NCBI GenBank assembly: GCA_020351915.1
Contig: CP070673.1
Coordinates: 4,986,278-5,029,102 of the forward strand
Reading direction: 5' to 3'
Length of the DNA: 42,825 nt
DNA from: Deltaproteobacteria bacterium
Lineage (GTDB): Bacteria > Desulfobacterota > DSM-4660 > Desulfatiglandales > B25-G16
The position numbers and the translations under genes were made by a program. Below are positions 28,057-36,000 of the stretch, piece after piece (the first letter of the stretch is position 1; each line of letters opens with the position of its first letter). The notes beneath the pieces were generated by a model. It saw only the letters and a program-made list of their open reading frames with translations, was not told the origin of the DNA and searched no databases.

Positions 28057-28653
28057 ATGGATAATCGCTTCTATGAATGTCAGGCCAGGCACGCAGGTTA
28101 TTCTTTAGTGGCTGGTATTGATGAAGCGGGGCGTGGCCCCTTGGCTGGCCCGGTCGTTGCTGCTGCTGTCATACTGCCCGAACATAGTGTGCTGGAAGGT
28201 GTTACCGATTCCAAAAAGATGTGTGAGAGGGCTCGCGAGCAGGCCTTTTCCTTTGTTGAAAGAGAGGCAATAGATATTTCCCTCTCGGTGGTAGGCTCAA
28301 AAGAGATTGACAGCATTAATATCCTTCAGGCTACTCGCAAGGCTATGAGGCAAGCAGTTTTGACGCTAGATCCGCAGCCTGACTATTTACTGATTGACGG
28401 AACTCACCCTGTTGATCTTCCCATTCACCAAAGGTGTATCACAAAAGGCGATCAGCTCTCTCTATCCATATCGGCTGCTTCTGTTTTGGCAAAGGTTTAC
28501 CGCGATAGCATTATGCGCAGCTACCATGTGCTGTATCCTCGGTATGGGTTTTCTTCGAACAAGGGGTATGGTACCTCCAGGCACATAGAGGCTCTCATGA
28601 GATATGGTCCCTGTCGTATTCATAGATTAAGCTTTAGACGTGTCCTCACATGA
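28057..28653 (+). CDS. rnhB: Ribonuclease HII
   Basis: 198 residues. The catalytic acidic residues are in VAGIDEAGRGPLAGPVVAAAV (Asp-Glu) and DYLLIDGTHP (Asp), and SVLAKVYRD carries the fourth. It cleaves RNA in RNA/DNA hybrids and removes misincorporated ribonucleotides. Its stop overlaps the start of yraN by four bases (ATGA). Confidence 0.96.
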   Translation: MDNRFYECQARHAGYSLVAGIDEAGRGPLAGPVVAAAVILPEHSVLEGVTDSKKMCERAREQAFSFVEREAIDISLSVVGSKEIDSINILQATRKAMRQAVLTLDPQPDYLLIDGTHPVDLPIHQRCITKGDQLSLSISAASVLAKVYRDSIMRSYHVLYPRYGFSSNKGYGTSRHIEALMRYGPCRIHRLSFRRVLT

Positions 28654-29018
28654 CCAAAGAGAGAATTATCCTTGGAAAAATTGGCGAGGATCTGGCAAGG
28701 CAAAGACTTAAAGATCTTGGTTACCGGATCATCAAGGCAAACTATACGTGTGCCTTAGGTGAAATCGATTTGATTGCACGAGATGGTGATGTGCTGGTTT
28801 TTGTGGAGATCAAGACACGAAAAAAACAATCCCTGGGCTTTGCTAAAGAAGCGGTTACCAAGAGAAAACAGGTGAAACTTTCAAAGGTGGCTTTGGCCTA
28901 TATGAAGTACAACAATCTTTTGGGTAGTAAGGCGCGATTTGATGTGGTGGCCGTAGGAGTCAGTGAAGGAAAAAAGGAAATTGAGATCGTAAAGGATGCG
29001 TTTGAATTGGCCTACTAA
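28650..29018 (+). CDS. yraN: UPF0102 family protein (YraN, nuclease-like fold)
   Basis: 122 residues. The PD-(D/E)xK-like core is visible: LGKIGEDLARQRLKDLGY, CALGEIDLIARDGDVLVFVEIKTRK (Asp...Glu-x-Lys). In many genomes it follows rnhB, as here with a four-base overlap. A nuclease role is suggested by fold only. It is the last gene of the block. Confidence 0.93.
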   Translation: MTKERIILGKIGEDLARQRLKDLGYRIIKANYTCALGEIDLIARDGDVLVFVEIKTRKKQSLGFAKEAVTKRKQVKLSKVALAYMKYNNLLGSKARFDVVAVGVSEGKKEIEIVKDAFELAY

Positions 29019-29424
29019 TCAAACGTCTTGGAATTTCTACAACTTACTGAAATTAGATGAGTTTTTTGAGGCTTGGTGTTTTTTGCCTCGTACCTGGAAT
29101 AATGGAGTATTGGAATGTCGAAGATCCCGTCTTTAGCGGGGTTGATTATGCAAGGAACTTTCACATTTAGTAACCCCTCTGCCAAGAGTTATCTTGCCAC
29201 CAAAAAAAACATTGCATTTCCCCCAAAACCCAGTATTCCAGAACTCCACCAATATTCCAATTGGGGCGAAGCCCCTCAGTTCTCTAAAGTGCCCTCAGTG
29301 ATCTAAAGTTGAAGGTGAGATGAAGTCAAAATGATTTGTTTCCACAATCTTAGGCACTTTAGGCCTGCCCGTCCCGCTCTACGGGACGAGGCGGGCGGGC
29401 ACTTGTAACTTTAGGCACTTATCA
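29019..29424. other. Intergenic region with short repeated blocks and a GC-rich hairpin
   Basis: No gene was seen. There are GAATAATGGAGTATTGGAATG-like and inverted CAGTATTCCAG / AATATTCCAATT blocks, a GGGGCGAAGCCCC hairpin near 29265, CTTTAGGCACTT words on both sides of a strong hairpin, and the hairpin itself at 29367-29400. This arrangement looks like nested degenerate intergenic repeats. Confidence 0.6.
29367..29400. repeat. GC-rich palindromic repeat
   Basis: GCCCGTCCCG, a short loop (CTCTA), then CGGGACGAGGCGGGC form a long stem; the inner GTCCCG/CGGGAC part is perfect. It is bordered by AGGCACTTTAGG on the left and CTTTAGGCACTT on the right. Confidence 0.65.
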
Positions 29425-30129
29425 ATGGTTTTCAAGAGAGGAAAAAACGGGTTAGCACCGGGCACCCTCTATATCGTTTCTACGCCCATAGGCAATCTTG
29501 AGGATATCACTTTGCGGGCCCTGAGGATTTTGAAGGAAGTGGCGTTGATCGCCGCTGAGAGTAGAGATCATAGCAGGAAGCTCTGCACGCATTACGGTAT
29601 CAAGACCCCTCTGACCAGCTATAATAGCCACAACCAGCACCATAAGGGACGTGTACTCCTCGAGAAGCTACACTCAGGGCTTGACATTGCCCTGGTGAGT
29701 GACGCAGGAACACCCGGGTTGTCAGATCCTGGTTCCAGGTTAATTTGGGAAGCCATCGATGCTGGCGTACCACTGGTGCCGGTTCCAGGTGTATCGGCTC
29801 CACTAACAGCACTCTGCATTTCAGGTTTGCCCACACACAGATTTGTGTTTGTTGGTTTTCTCTCCAACAAGAAAGGCAGACGCAGAAAAGAACTGGAAGG
29901 TCTAAAGCAGGAATGCCGTACCATGATTTTCTTTGAATCACCGCATCGATTGATCAAGATGCTGACTGATGTGTATGATATCCTGGGTGATAGGAAAATT
30001 GCCCTAGCCAAGGAGATGACCAAGATTTTTGAGGAGGTAAAGCGGGGATCAATCAGCGCTATCTTGTCCTCACTCGAGGACAAGGAGATTAGGGGTGAAT
30101 ATACAATAATTGTACAGGGGGCTGAGTAA
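29425..30129 (+). CDS. rsmI: 16S rRNA 2'-O-ribose C1402 methyltransferase RsmI
   Basis: 234 residues, somewhat shorter than the usual about 280: the small C-terminal domain found in many RsmI proteins is missing. The catalytic domain is complete, with LYIVSTPIGNLEDITLRAL, AESRDHSRKL, ALVSDAGTPGLSDPG, VPVPGVSAPLTAL and FFESPHRL. It methylates C1402 in the ribosomal P site. The ATG at 29425 has no clear ribosome site. Confidence 0.94.
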   Translation: MVFKRGKNGLAPGTLYIVSTPIGNLEDITLRALRILKEVALIAAESRDHSRKLCTHYGIKTPLTSYNSHNQHHKGRVLLEKLHSGLDIALVSDAGTPGLSDPGSRLIWEAIDAGVPLVPVPGVSAPLTALCISGLPTHRFVFVGFLSNKKGRRRKELEGLKQECRTMIFFESPHRLIKMLTDVYDILGDRKIALAKEMTKIFEEVKRGSISAILSSLEDKEIRGEYTIIVQGAE

Positions 30130-30189
30130 GGTGATAAACCCATCTCTGTTATTGACAATCAATGATATTCCTATTAGATTTGAGACGTT

Positions 30190-32259
30190 ATGAAAGAAGT
30201 TAGATACTTAAAAGTAACTAATGAGCTTGGCATGCATGCCCGGGCAGCTGGCCAGATAGTAGCCTTGGCTGGCAAATATGACGCCAGATTGTTTCTAAAG
30301 AAAGACACTCGAGAGGCCGATGGTTCAAGCATCCTGTCGATTCTTTCCCTGGCTGTGCCCAATGGGGAGGAGATCGAGGCCAGGATAGTCGGTAGGAAGG
30401 CAAAAGAGTTCATGGATGAGCTGGAAAGCCTCTTTATCAATAATTTTGGAGAAACCGAAAGTCGGCCGTATCGCCCTAAAAAGAAGGTAATGAAGGGATT
30501 TTCCGTTTCTCCGGGTATTGTTATTGGTAAAGCGTACCACCTTGATAGATCTAAGGCCCAGGTTTTTCACCGGAAACTGATCAATGAAGAAGAGGTACAA
30601 AGAGATCTTGCTCGTTTCAGGCAGGCTGTGGACATGGCAAAGGAGCAGATCCAGAAGTTTAAATCCAGTATCCCAGAGCGGGTAGAGGGCTATGCCTTCG
30701 TGCTGGATACCCATTCAATGATCCTGGATGATGCAATGCTCTTTGATGCAACCTTAAAGAGAATCCAGAAGGAGAAGATCAATGCCGGGTGGGCGTTGGA
30801 AAAATCGGTAAAAAATATCCATGTGCTTTTCAAAGAGGTCGAGGATGACTACATTGGGCGAAGAATGGACGATGTTGATAGCGTTAGTGAAAGGGTACTG
30901 CGGAACTTAGCAGGAGTAGAAGCAGAGAGCCTGGCTGACATTCAAGGCGAGGTTATTGTAGTAGCCCATACCCTTTCGCCGGTTGACATTGTTGAGATCG
31001 ATGTAGACCATGTGCTCGGCATTTTGACTGATGTTGGGGGCCGAACGTCACACATGGCTATTATGTCTGAAGCCCTGGACATACCAGTTATTGTTGGGTT
31101 GGAAAGGGCCACCGATGCGATCCTGCAGGGCGACATTTTGATCGTTGATGGCAATACTGGCGAGGTTATTGTTAACCCTGACCCCAAAACCATTCTTTCT
31201 TATGAGGATGAGATAAGGCGTTATGCCAATTACAAATCGGCCATAGATAGGGTCAAACATCTACCGGCCGAAACTCTGGACGGACACAAGATAACCGTCA
31301 AAGCCAATATTGAGTTTTTGGCGGAGGCTCAGGTAGCAATTGAGAGCGGTGCAGAGGGCATAGGACTCTATCGGACAGAATACCTCTACCTGCTTAAGAG
31401 AGATTTTCCAGATGAACAAACCTTGTTTCAGGATTACGACCAGATTGCCAGAATGGTGGCTCCAAATCCGGTTACCATAAGGACCCTGGATATTGCAAGC
31501 GACAGGATGGAATCAGAAATGGACGGGAGCAGGGAGGATAATCCTGCTTTAGGTTTAAGATCTATTCGATTTTGCTTGAAGGAGCGAAAGGTATTTAAGA
31601 CCCAGTTGAGGGCTATTCTAAGGGCCAGCAGATATGGCAATTTCAGATTGATGTTCCCCATGATATCAGGTTTGGAGCAATTTCTAGAGGCAAAGAAGGT
31701 GTTACGGAGTGTTATGCGCTCTCTCGACAAAGAGGGCATTGAGTATGATAGAGGGATTCCTGTTGGCATTTTGATCGAGATTCCCTCTGCAGTATCTATA
31801 GCAGATATTCTTGCAAAGCATGCTGATTTCTTTTCAATAGGAACGAATGACCTTATTCAATATGCCCTCGCCATAGACAGGGATAATCAACAGGTTGCCG
31901 GTCTCTACGATCCCTTTCATCCCGCTGTCATAAAGATGGTACATCAGGTGGTCAAGGCAGGCGAAAAGGAAGGAATTGATGTATCCCTGTGCGGCGAAAT
32001 AGCCGGTGATCCCCTCTCTATTTTGATACTGCTTTCTTTGGGATTGGAGGAATTCAGTATGAATATCGGCGCCATTCCCCTGGTCAAGAAAATGATCAGA
32101 ATGGTACCATTGCAAAAAGTGAAGGAGGGTTTTAAGGATATAATTTCTTTACCTACCAGTAAGAAGGTTGAGGATTTTGTCTTGAAAAGGGCAAAGGCTC
32201 ACCTGCCCGATATCTTTGAGGAAGATGTCTTTAGGTACCGGACCCCTGGCACTGCCTAA
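30190..32259 (+). CDS. HPr-Enzyme I fusion, phosphoenolpyruvate phosphotransferase
   Basis: 689 residues. Residues 1-90 are an HPr domain with the phosphoryl-accepting His16 in ELGMHARAAG and a Ser46/Ser47 at the regulatory-Ser position. Enzyme I follows: N-terminal FSVSPGIVIGKAYHL, phospho-His in GGRTSHMAIM near 287, PEP-binding domain with GIGLYRTEYLYL and the C-terminal LCGEIAGDP. The usual TLDIGGDK motif reads TLDIASDRM here. No sugar permease or EIIA gene was seen nearby, so it may drive a regulatory chain, not sugar uptake. Confidence 0.9.
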   Translation: MKEVRYLKVTNELGMHARAAGQIVALAGKYDARLFLKKDTREADGSSILSILSLAVPNGEEIEARIVGRKAKEFMDELESLFINNFGETESRPYRPKKKVMKGFSVSPGIVIGKAYHLDRSKAQVFHRKLINEEEVQRDLARFRQAVDMAKEQIQKFKSSIPERVEGYAFVLDTHSMILDDAMLFDATLKRIQKEKINAGWALEKSVKNIHVLFKEVEDDYIGRRMDDVDSVSERVLRNLAGVEAESLADIQGEVIVVAHTLSPVDIVEIDVDHVLGILTDVGGRTSHMAIMSEALDIPVIVGLERATDAILQGDILIVDGNTGEVIVNPDPKTILSYEDEIRRYANYKSAIDRVKHLPAETLDGHKITVKANIEFLAEAQVAIESGAEGIGLYRTEYLYLLKRDFPDEQTLFQDYDQIARMVAPNPVTIRTLDIASDRMESEMDGSREDNPALGLRSIRFCLKERKVFKTQLRAILRASRYGNFRLMFPMISGLEQFLEAKKVLRSVMRSLDKEGIEYDRGIPVGILIEIPSAVSIADILAKHADFFSIGTNDLIQYALAIDRDNQQVAGLYDPFHPAVIKMVHQVVKAGEKEGIDVSLCGEIAGDPLSILILLSLGLEEFSMNIGAIPLVKKMIRMVPLQKVKEGFKDIISLPTSKKVEDFVLKRAKAHLPDIFEEDVFRYRTPGTA

Positions 32260-32270
32260 GCAGGTTGTTG

Positions 32271-32726
32271 ATGGAGAAGAAGATTGTTTGCCAGAACAGA
32301 AAGGCCAGACACGATTACTTTATTGATGAGATCTATGAGGCAGGCATCGTTCTTGCTGGCTCGGAGGTCAAATCACTAAGGGAGGGGCGTGCTAGCCTGA
32401 TGGATAGCTATGCGCGGGTCAAGAAAGAGGAGCTCTTTTTGCACAATATGCACATCACACCCTATCCCTTTGCACACCACGTAAATCTTGATCCTAAGAG
32501 GACCAGAAAGCTTCTCATGCATAAGAAAGAGATCAAACGGCTGATCGGAAAAACAGAGGAAAAGGGGTATTCGCTCATCCCCCTGTCGGTATATCTTTTG
32601 AGAGGGATCATCAAGGTTGAGCTGGCTCTGGCCAAAGGGAAGAGAAAATATGATAAGAGACATGCCCTGAAAGAAAGGGAGACGAAACGGGAGCTCGACG
32701 AGTTGAAAAAGAGAGATCGCTCTTGA
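32271..32726 (+). CDS. smpB: SsrA-binding protein SmpB
   Basis: 151 residues from the ATG at 32271; two TTG codons just upstream are possible but less likely. The features are NRKARHDYFIDEIYEAGIVL, GSEVKSLREGRASL, KLLMHKKEI and the basic C-terminal tail that enters the decoding centre (GKRKYDKRHALKERE). It binds tmRNA and brings it to stalled ribosomes. The tmRNA gene follows directly, as in many bacteria. It lies 11 bases after the HPr-EI fusion. Confidence 0.97.
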   Translation: MEKKIVCQNRKARHDYFIDEIYEAGIVLAGSEVKSLREGRASLMDSYARVKKEELFLHNMHITPYPFAHHVNLDPKRTRKLLMHKKEIKRLIGKTEEKGYSLIPLSVYLLRGIIKVELALAKGKRKYDKRHALKERETKRELDELKKRDRS

Positions 32727-32752
32727 AAAATAAGATATATGTGTGTTATAAT
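32723..32752 (+). promoter_or_regulatory. Promoter of ssrA
   Basis: TTGAAA (32723-32728), 18 bases, then a perfect TATAAT (32747-32752). A start near 32759 would leave a leader of about 30 bases before the mature tmRNA, removed by RNase P. The -35 overlaps the smpB stop codon. Confidence 0.75.
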
Positions 32753-32790
32753 AAAATATATGGTTTCCTAACCAAGGTTCCTTGAAAATT

Positions 32791-33144
32791 GGGGGCGAAA
32801 CGGCTTCGACGGGGATAAAGAAGCTTAGGTTGCATATCGAGGTTCTGTTTGCTCGTTAAACAGGCAGAAATAAAATAAACGCAGATGATTATGCGTACGC
32901 TTTAGCTGCTTAAGCGGCTAACGTCCTGCCGTTCTTTCCTGCGAGGATGGATTTGGGCGTCGACGAGCAGGATAGCCAATCTGAGAGACCTGAATCTCAG
33001 GGAGGCGAATTTCTAATCAGGTTAGCCCTCTAGTCAGCTTGCCCGAAAGGTGTCTTGAGGGCGAACATTGAACATCGGGATATGTATGTAGAGGCCTAAG
33101 TGGACTATTTTCGGACGGGGGTTCGACTCCCCCCGCCTCCACCA
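32791..33144 (+). ncRNA. ssrA: Transfer-messenger RNA (tmRNA, SsrA)
   Basis: 354 bases. The 5' end GGGGGCGAAACGGCTTCGAC and the 3' end GGGGGTTCGACTCCCCCCGCC, then TCCACCA, make the tRNA-like domain; the acceptor stem pairs GGGGGCG with CGCCTCC. The T-loop TTCGACTC is conserved and CCA is encoded. The tag reading frame starts at GCA 32881 and ends at TAA 32913, giving ADDYAYALAA. It rescues stalled ribosomes together with SmpB. A chance protein frame on the minus strand over its 3' end should be ignored. Confidence 0.97.
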
Positions 33145-33180
33145 GACTTCGCTTCGAAACGAAGTGAAGATGCGAAGTCT

Positions 33181-33217
33181 GCCCGCAGAAGCCTTGAGCG
33201 ATGGCGGGCTTTTTTTG
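33181..33217 (+). terminator. Rho-independent terminator of ssrA
   Basis: GCCCGC and GCGGGC form the stem, separated by 17 bases, directly followed by TTTTTTT. A further hairpin (AGACTTCGC / GCGAAGTCT, 33144-33180) lies between it and the tmRNA end. Confidence 0.8.
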
Positions 33218-33302
33218 GCGTGCTCCATTTTATCATCCCGTGACCGCACTAGAGGTGAAATCTGCTTGAATCCCCCATCGAGGCGGGGTATATTTTCCTT
33301 TA

Positions 33303-34301
33303 ATGGACACGGCAACACACGCACTAACCGGGTATGTCATCGCGCGGGCGGGATTGAGCAAAGGTACGGGAAAGTGGGGTACCATAGCAGCAGTGACTGC
33401 TTCTATCTTTCCAGACGTTGATGTTCTGCTGGGAATATTTGGATCAGAATTCGCCCTCAAGTACCACCGGGGCCTGACCAATTCGGTTTTTCTGATCATC
33501 CCGTTTTCTTTTCTCTTTTCTTTTCTCTTTGTGAAGATCTCTAAGGTGAGAAAATTCTGGAGATTCTTTGTGATATGTGTGGTGGTGATTGTCGCCCATG
33601 ACTTTCTCGATCTGGCCACATCTTACGGCACTATGATCCTGAGTCCTTTTTCGGATTACCGGTTCAAGTTGGATTGGCTCTTTATCATTGATCCTTATTT
33701 TGTCGCTGCACTCCTATTTCCTCTTATCGCTTTATTCTTCTGGAAGCAAAAGGGCATAACCCCTGGCAGGGTTTCGCTTATAATAGCCACCCTTTATGTT
33801 GGGTTGTGTGCCTTTAATCACTCCCGAGCTCTCTCTTTGGCAAAAGGTTTTGCACAGGAAGAGGGGTTGGCGCCAACTGCCGTTGCGTCGTTGCCACAAC
33901 CCCTGTCTCCTTTCAATTGGGGGAATTACATCCTTACAGACCAAAGCATCTATCAAGGGTTCGTAAGCCTGATTGCCTCCGAGGATCGGAACCCAGGCAA
34001 GGAGAAGAACTTCTTGAGCCGTTTTCTGGCCCGCTATAAGCCTATCCGCCTGGCTCAGTACCAGGAAATACAGAGGTTTGATGACTCCCCGTGGGTCGAG
34101 AAGGCCTTAGAACTCGAAGAGGTGAAAACGTTCTTCTGGTTTGCGCGATTTCCTATTGTCAGAGATAGAGGGTTTGTAGACGGGAAACGGCGAGTAGAGT
34201 TCTTTGACCTTCGCTTTGGTTCGATCAATCAGAGAAGGCCGTTCTTATATGCAGTGGACTATGATGAAGCAGGAAGGGTAGTGTTTCAAGGGTTTCTGTA
34301 A
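33303..34301 (+). CDS. YdjM/YbcI-family membrane-bound metal-dependent hydrolase-like protein
   Basis: 332 residues. N-terminal MDTATHALTGYVIA and SIFPDVDVLLG carry the His and Asp residues conserved in this family (PF04307). HRGLTNSVFLI and AHDFLDLATSYG supply more His/Asp in membrane segments. About four hydrophobic segments fall within the first 180 residues, and the C-terminal half is soluble. The enzymatic reaction is not established for the family. It lies just downstream of the ssrA terminator, with only a weak ribosome site. Confidence 0.85.
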   Translation: MDTATHALTGYVIARAGLSKGTGKWGTIAAVTASIFPDVDVLLGIFGSEFALKYHRGLTNSVFLIIPFSFLFSFLFVKISKVRKFWRFFVICVVVIVAHDFLDLATSYGTMILSPFSDYRFKLDWLFIIDPYFVAALLFPLIALFFWKQKGITPGRVSLIIATLYVGLCAFNHSRALSLAKGFAQEEGLAPTAVASLPQPLSPFNWGNYILTDQSIYQGFVSLIASEDRNPGKEKNFLSRFLARYKPIRLAQYQEIQRFDDSPWVEKALELEEVKTFFWFARFPIVRDRGFVDGKRRVEFFDLRFGSINQRRPFLYAVDYDEAGRVVFQGFL

Positions 34302-34369
34302 GCACAGGGCACATCCCCCATTCTTTCCGGAATATACTCATTATCTGAATATTGCCCTCTATCAATTTG

Positions 34370-34642
34370 TTAGTGTCTCCGTTTGAAAAGTTCTGGATAG
34401 AGTATCTTTGCGCATGTTGGACAGATGGTATGAGTATATTTGCCCTCAAAATGATTTCCGAAGTACTTTAGCCGATCTTGCCAATTGTCATTACTATCAC
34501 GAATTTTTTTGCAATTTGCGCATGTAGGAAACAATGCGCTCAAGGTTTTGACACTTTGCAGCACATTTTCATGTTCTCTGTCAAATAATTGTCGCGGCCC
34601 TTGTGCCTGGTTATCGACCGATAATATCTTGTGTTTTCTCAT
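34370..34642 (-). pseudogene. Orphan C-terminal tail of a sensory/signalling protein
   Basis: The open frame has about 90 codons. Its second half (LFPTCANCKKIRDSNDNW, followed by HTICPTCAKILYPELF) is the Cys-pair tail that normally ends PAS-, GGDEF- or receiver-domain proteins. None of those domains precedes it: the first part has no family features and the ATG has no ribosome site. It is therefore a probable remnant of a larger gene lost to its right, although a small independent zinc-binding protein cannot be excluded. Confidence 0.6.
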
Positions 34643-35038
34643 TGTGTTTCGTTGAAGTTGGAATACCAATAAAATCGTGACTCCATTGGATGAATTCTCT
34701 GCTAATAATGTATATGTCTGGGTTTCGATGATTTTGTCTCCTAAAAGATATTGATGATCGTGCCTCTATAGCCAATGGAGCACCCCGTCTAGAAATTGAG
34801 AAATTGCTATTAAGAGTTTATAAATATAATATATAATAAACATATTGACATATAATTATGCAAGAATTATACCTGAATTAATAAAATATATGTAACTGAT
34901 GTTATTATTATAAAAAGAGGGAACAGAAGGATTCTTTTTTGGTAGCTGCTTATCTATTTCTCAGTTTAAGGACTAGCCACTCTTTTCCGAAATATCTTGT
35001 GAAACAAACTGAGAAACATCCCCCCGCCAGTATGAGTC
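34643..35038. other. AT-rich intergenic region
   Basis: No gene was seen. The centre (about 34800-34920) is much richer in A and T than its surroundings. A possible promoter reading rightwards is TTGACA (34845-34850), 17 bases, then TATACC, but no gene begins downstream on that strand. This looks like a boundary between core and accessory segments. Confidence 0.5.
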
Positions 35039-35740
35039 CTAGCTGTAGAGCAACCAGTCCCGGAGCAAGGCAGTTACTGCCTGAGGCTGTTCCATGGCCG
35101 ACATGTGGCCACAATCCTCAATGATTGCGAGGCGAGCGTTGGAGATACGAGCCACCATCTCCTCATGGAGCTCTAGTGGAGTCAAGGTGTCCTGCCGGCC
35201 GCACAGGACCAGGGTCGGGCATTTAATTCTGCGCAGGTCATCGCGGCTATCTGGTCGAGCCATGATTGCTGTCTCCTGGCGCACAAACGCATCTTGACCA
35301 ACGCGCCCTGCCATCGACACGATCGCGTTGGTCAGCTGGCGGTCCTGGCGCCGGTTGGGATGAACAAGCTGCGGCAAAAGTCGCGGCATCACCTGATTGA
35401 ACCTCCCCTTCAGAGTCAGCTCAATCAATTCCATGCGGCCCTTGGTCTTTTCTTTGGTGTCAGCTCGGGCTGAGGTGTCGAGTAAGGCCAGCTTGGTTAC
35501 TCGCTCTGGTGCCCTACGCATAATTTCCAGCACCACATAACCACCCATCGAAAGCCCCGCTAGAGCAAAGCGTTCTGGCGCCTGGATCAGCAGTGCTTCG
35601 GCAATGCTGGCCATCGAGTCGTGCTGCGTTACATCAGCAACGGTGATCTCAGCGAGTTCGACCAAGTGCTTGGATTGATGCTGCCACAGGACACGGTCAC
35701 ACAAAAGGCCGGGCACTAGTATCAGGTTCTGTCTGCCCAT
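35039..35740 (-). CDS. Alpha/beta hydrolase
   Basis: 233 residues. The fold is complete: oxyanion region LVPGLLCDRVLW, nucleophile elbow GLSMGG, acid LCGRQDTLTP and catalytic His in EDCGHMSAME. The substrate cannot be judged. The start is uncertain: a GGAGG sits inside the first codons of the longest frame (ATG at 35758), which favours an internal start at about 35740. The base composition is visibly richer in G and C than in flanking genes, and the preceding region is AT-rich, so acquisition by transfer is possible. Confidence 0.85.
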   Translation of the reverse strand: MGRQNLILVPGLLCDRVLWQHQSKHLVELAEITVADVTQHDSMASIAEALLIQAPERFALAGLSMGGYVVLEIMRRAPERVTKLALLDTSARADTKEKTKGRMELIELTLKGRFNQVMPRLLPQLVHPNRRQDRQLTNAIVSMAGRVGQDAFVRQETAIMARPDSRDDLRRIKCPTLVLCGRQDTLTPLELHEEMVARISNARLAIIEDCGHMSAMEQPQAVTALLRDWLLYS

Positions 35741-36000
35741 CACCAATGGTTCCTCCATTCTTAGGGTGGGTCGACCAGTCCCATTTTCCCCATTTTATAT
35801 GAACTAACGCTTTTCGAAAAGCAAAGATATTGCATAATAAAATCAAAATATTTTCAATAGACTCAAACTGTAAAAAAGAAATAGGGTCAAACTCAAACCA
35901 TTAGGGGTTGACCCTCCATATCATATAAGTGATTTTTAAATTGATCCATTCACTTTCGAGAGGGGATCGAGGGATTTCAGATCTACGGAGAAATTCTTCT
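35741..36000. other. Intergenic region with inverted repeat
   Basis: AGGGTCAA, 17 bases, then TTGACCCT forms an inverted repeat at about 35883-35915. It may be a terminator-like structure or a decayed repeat. Nothing else was recognised. Confidence 0.45.

Noticed and set aside
29019-29424. Possible CRISPR-like repeats
   Set aside because: Words are few, unequal in length and not regularly spaced; no cas genes in the window.
29619-30158. Minus-strand frame of 179 codons opposite rsmI
   Set aside because: Shadow of the clearly identified rsmI frame; Ser/Pro-rich with no features of its own.
33144-33180. Possible phage attachment site at the tmRNA 3' end
   Set aside because: No integrase follows and no second copy of the tmRNA end was found downstream.
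33034-33324. Minus-strand frame with a WWRRGESNPRP-like sequence
   Set aside because: This is the well-known false protein read from the 3' end of tmRNA/tRNA genes; it overlaps ssrA and its terminator.
34845-34873. TTGACA-17-TATACC promoter-like sequence
   Set aside because: No gene begins downstream on this strand, and such words are expected by chance in very AT-rich DNA.
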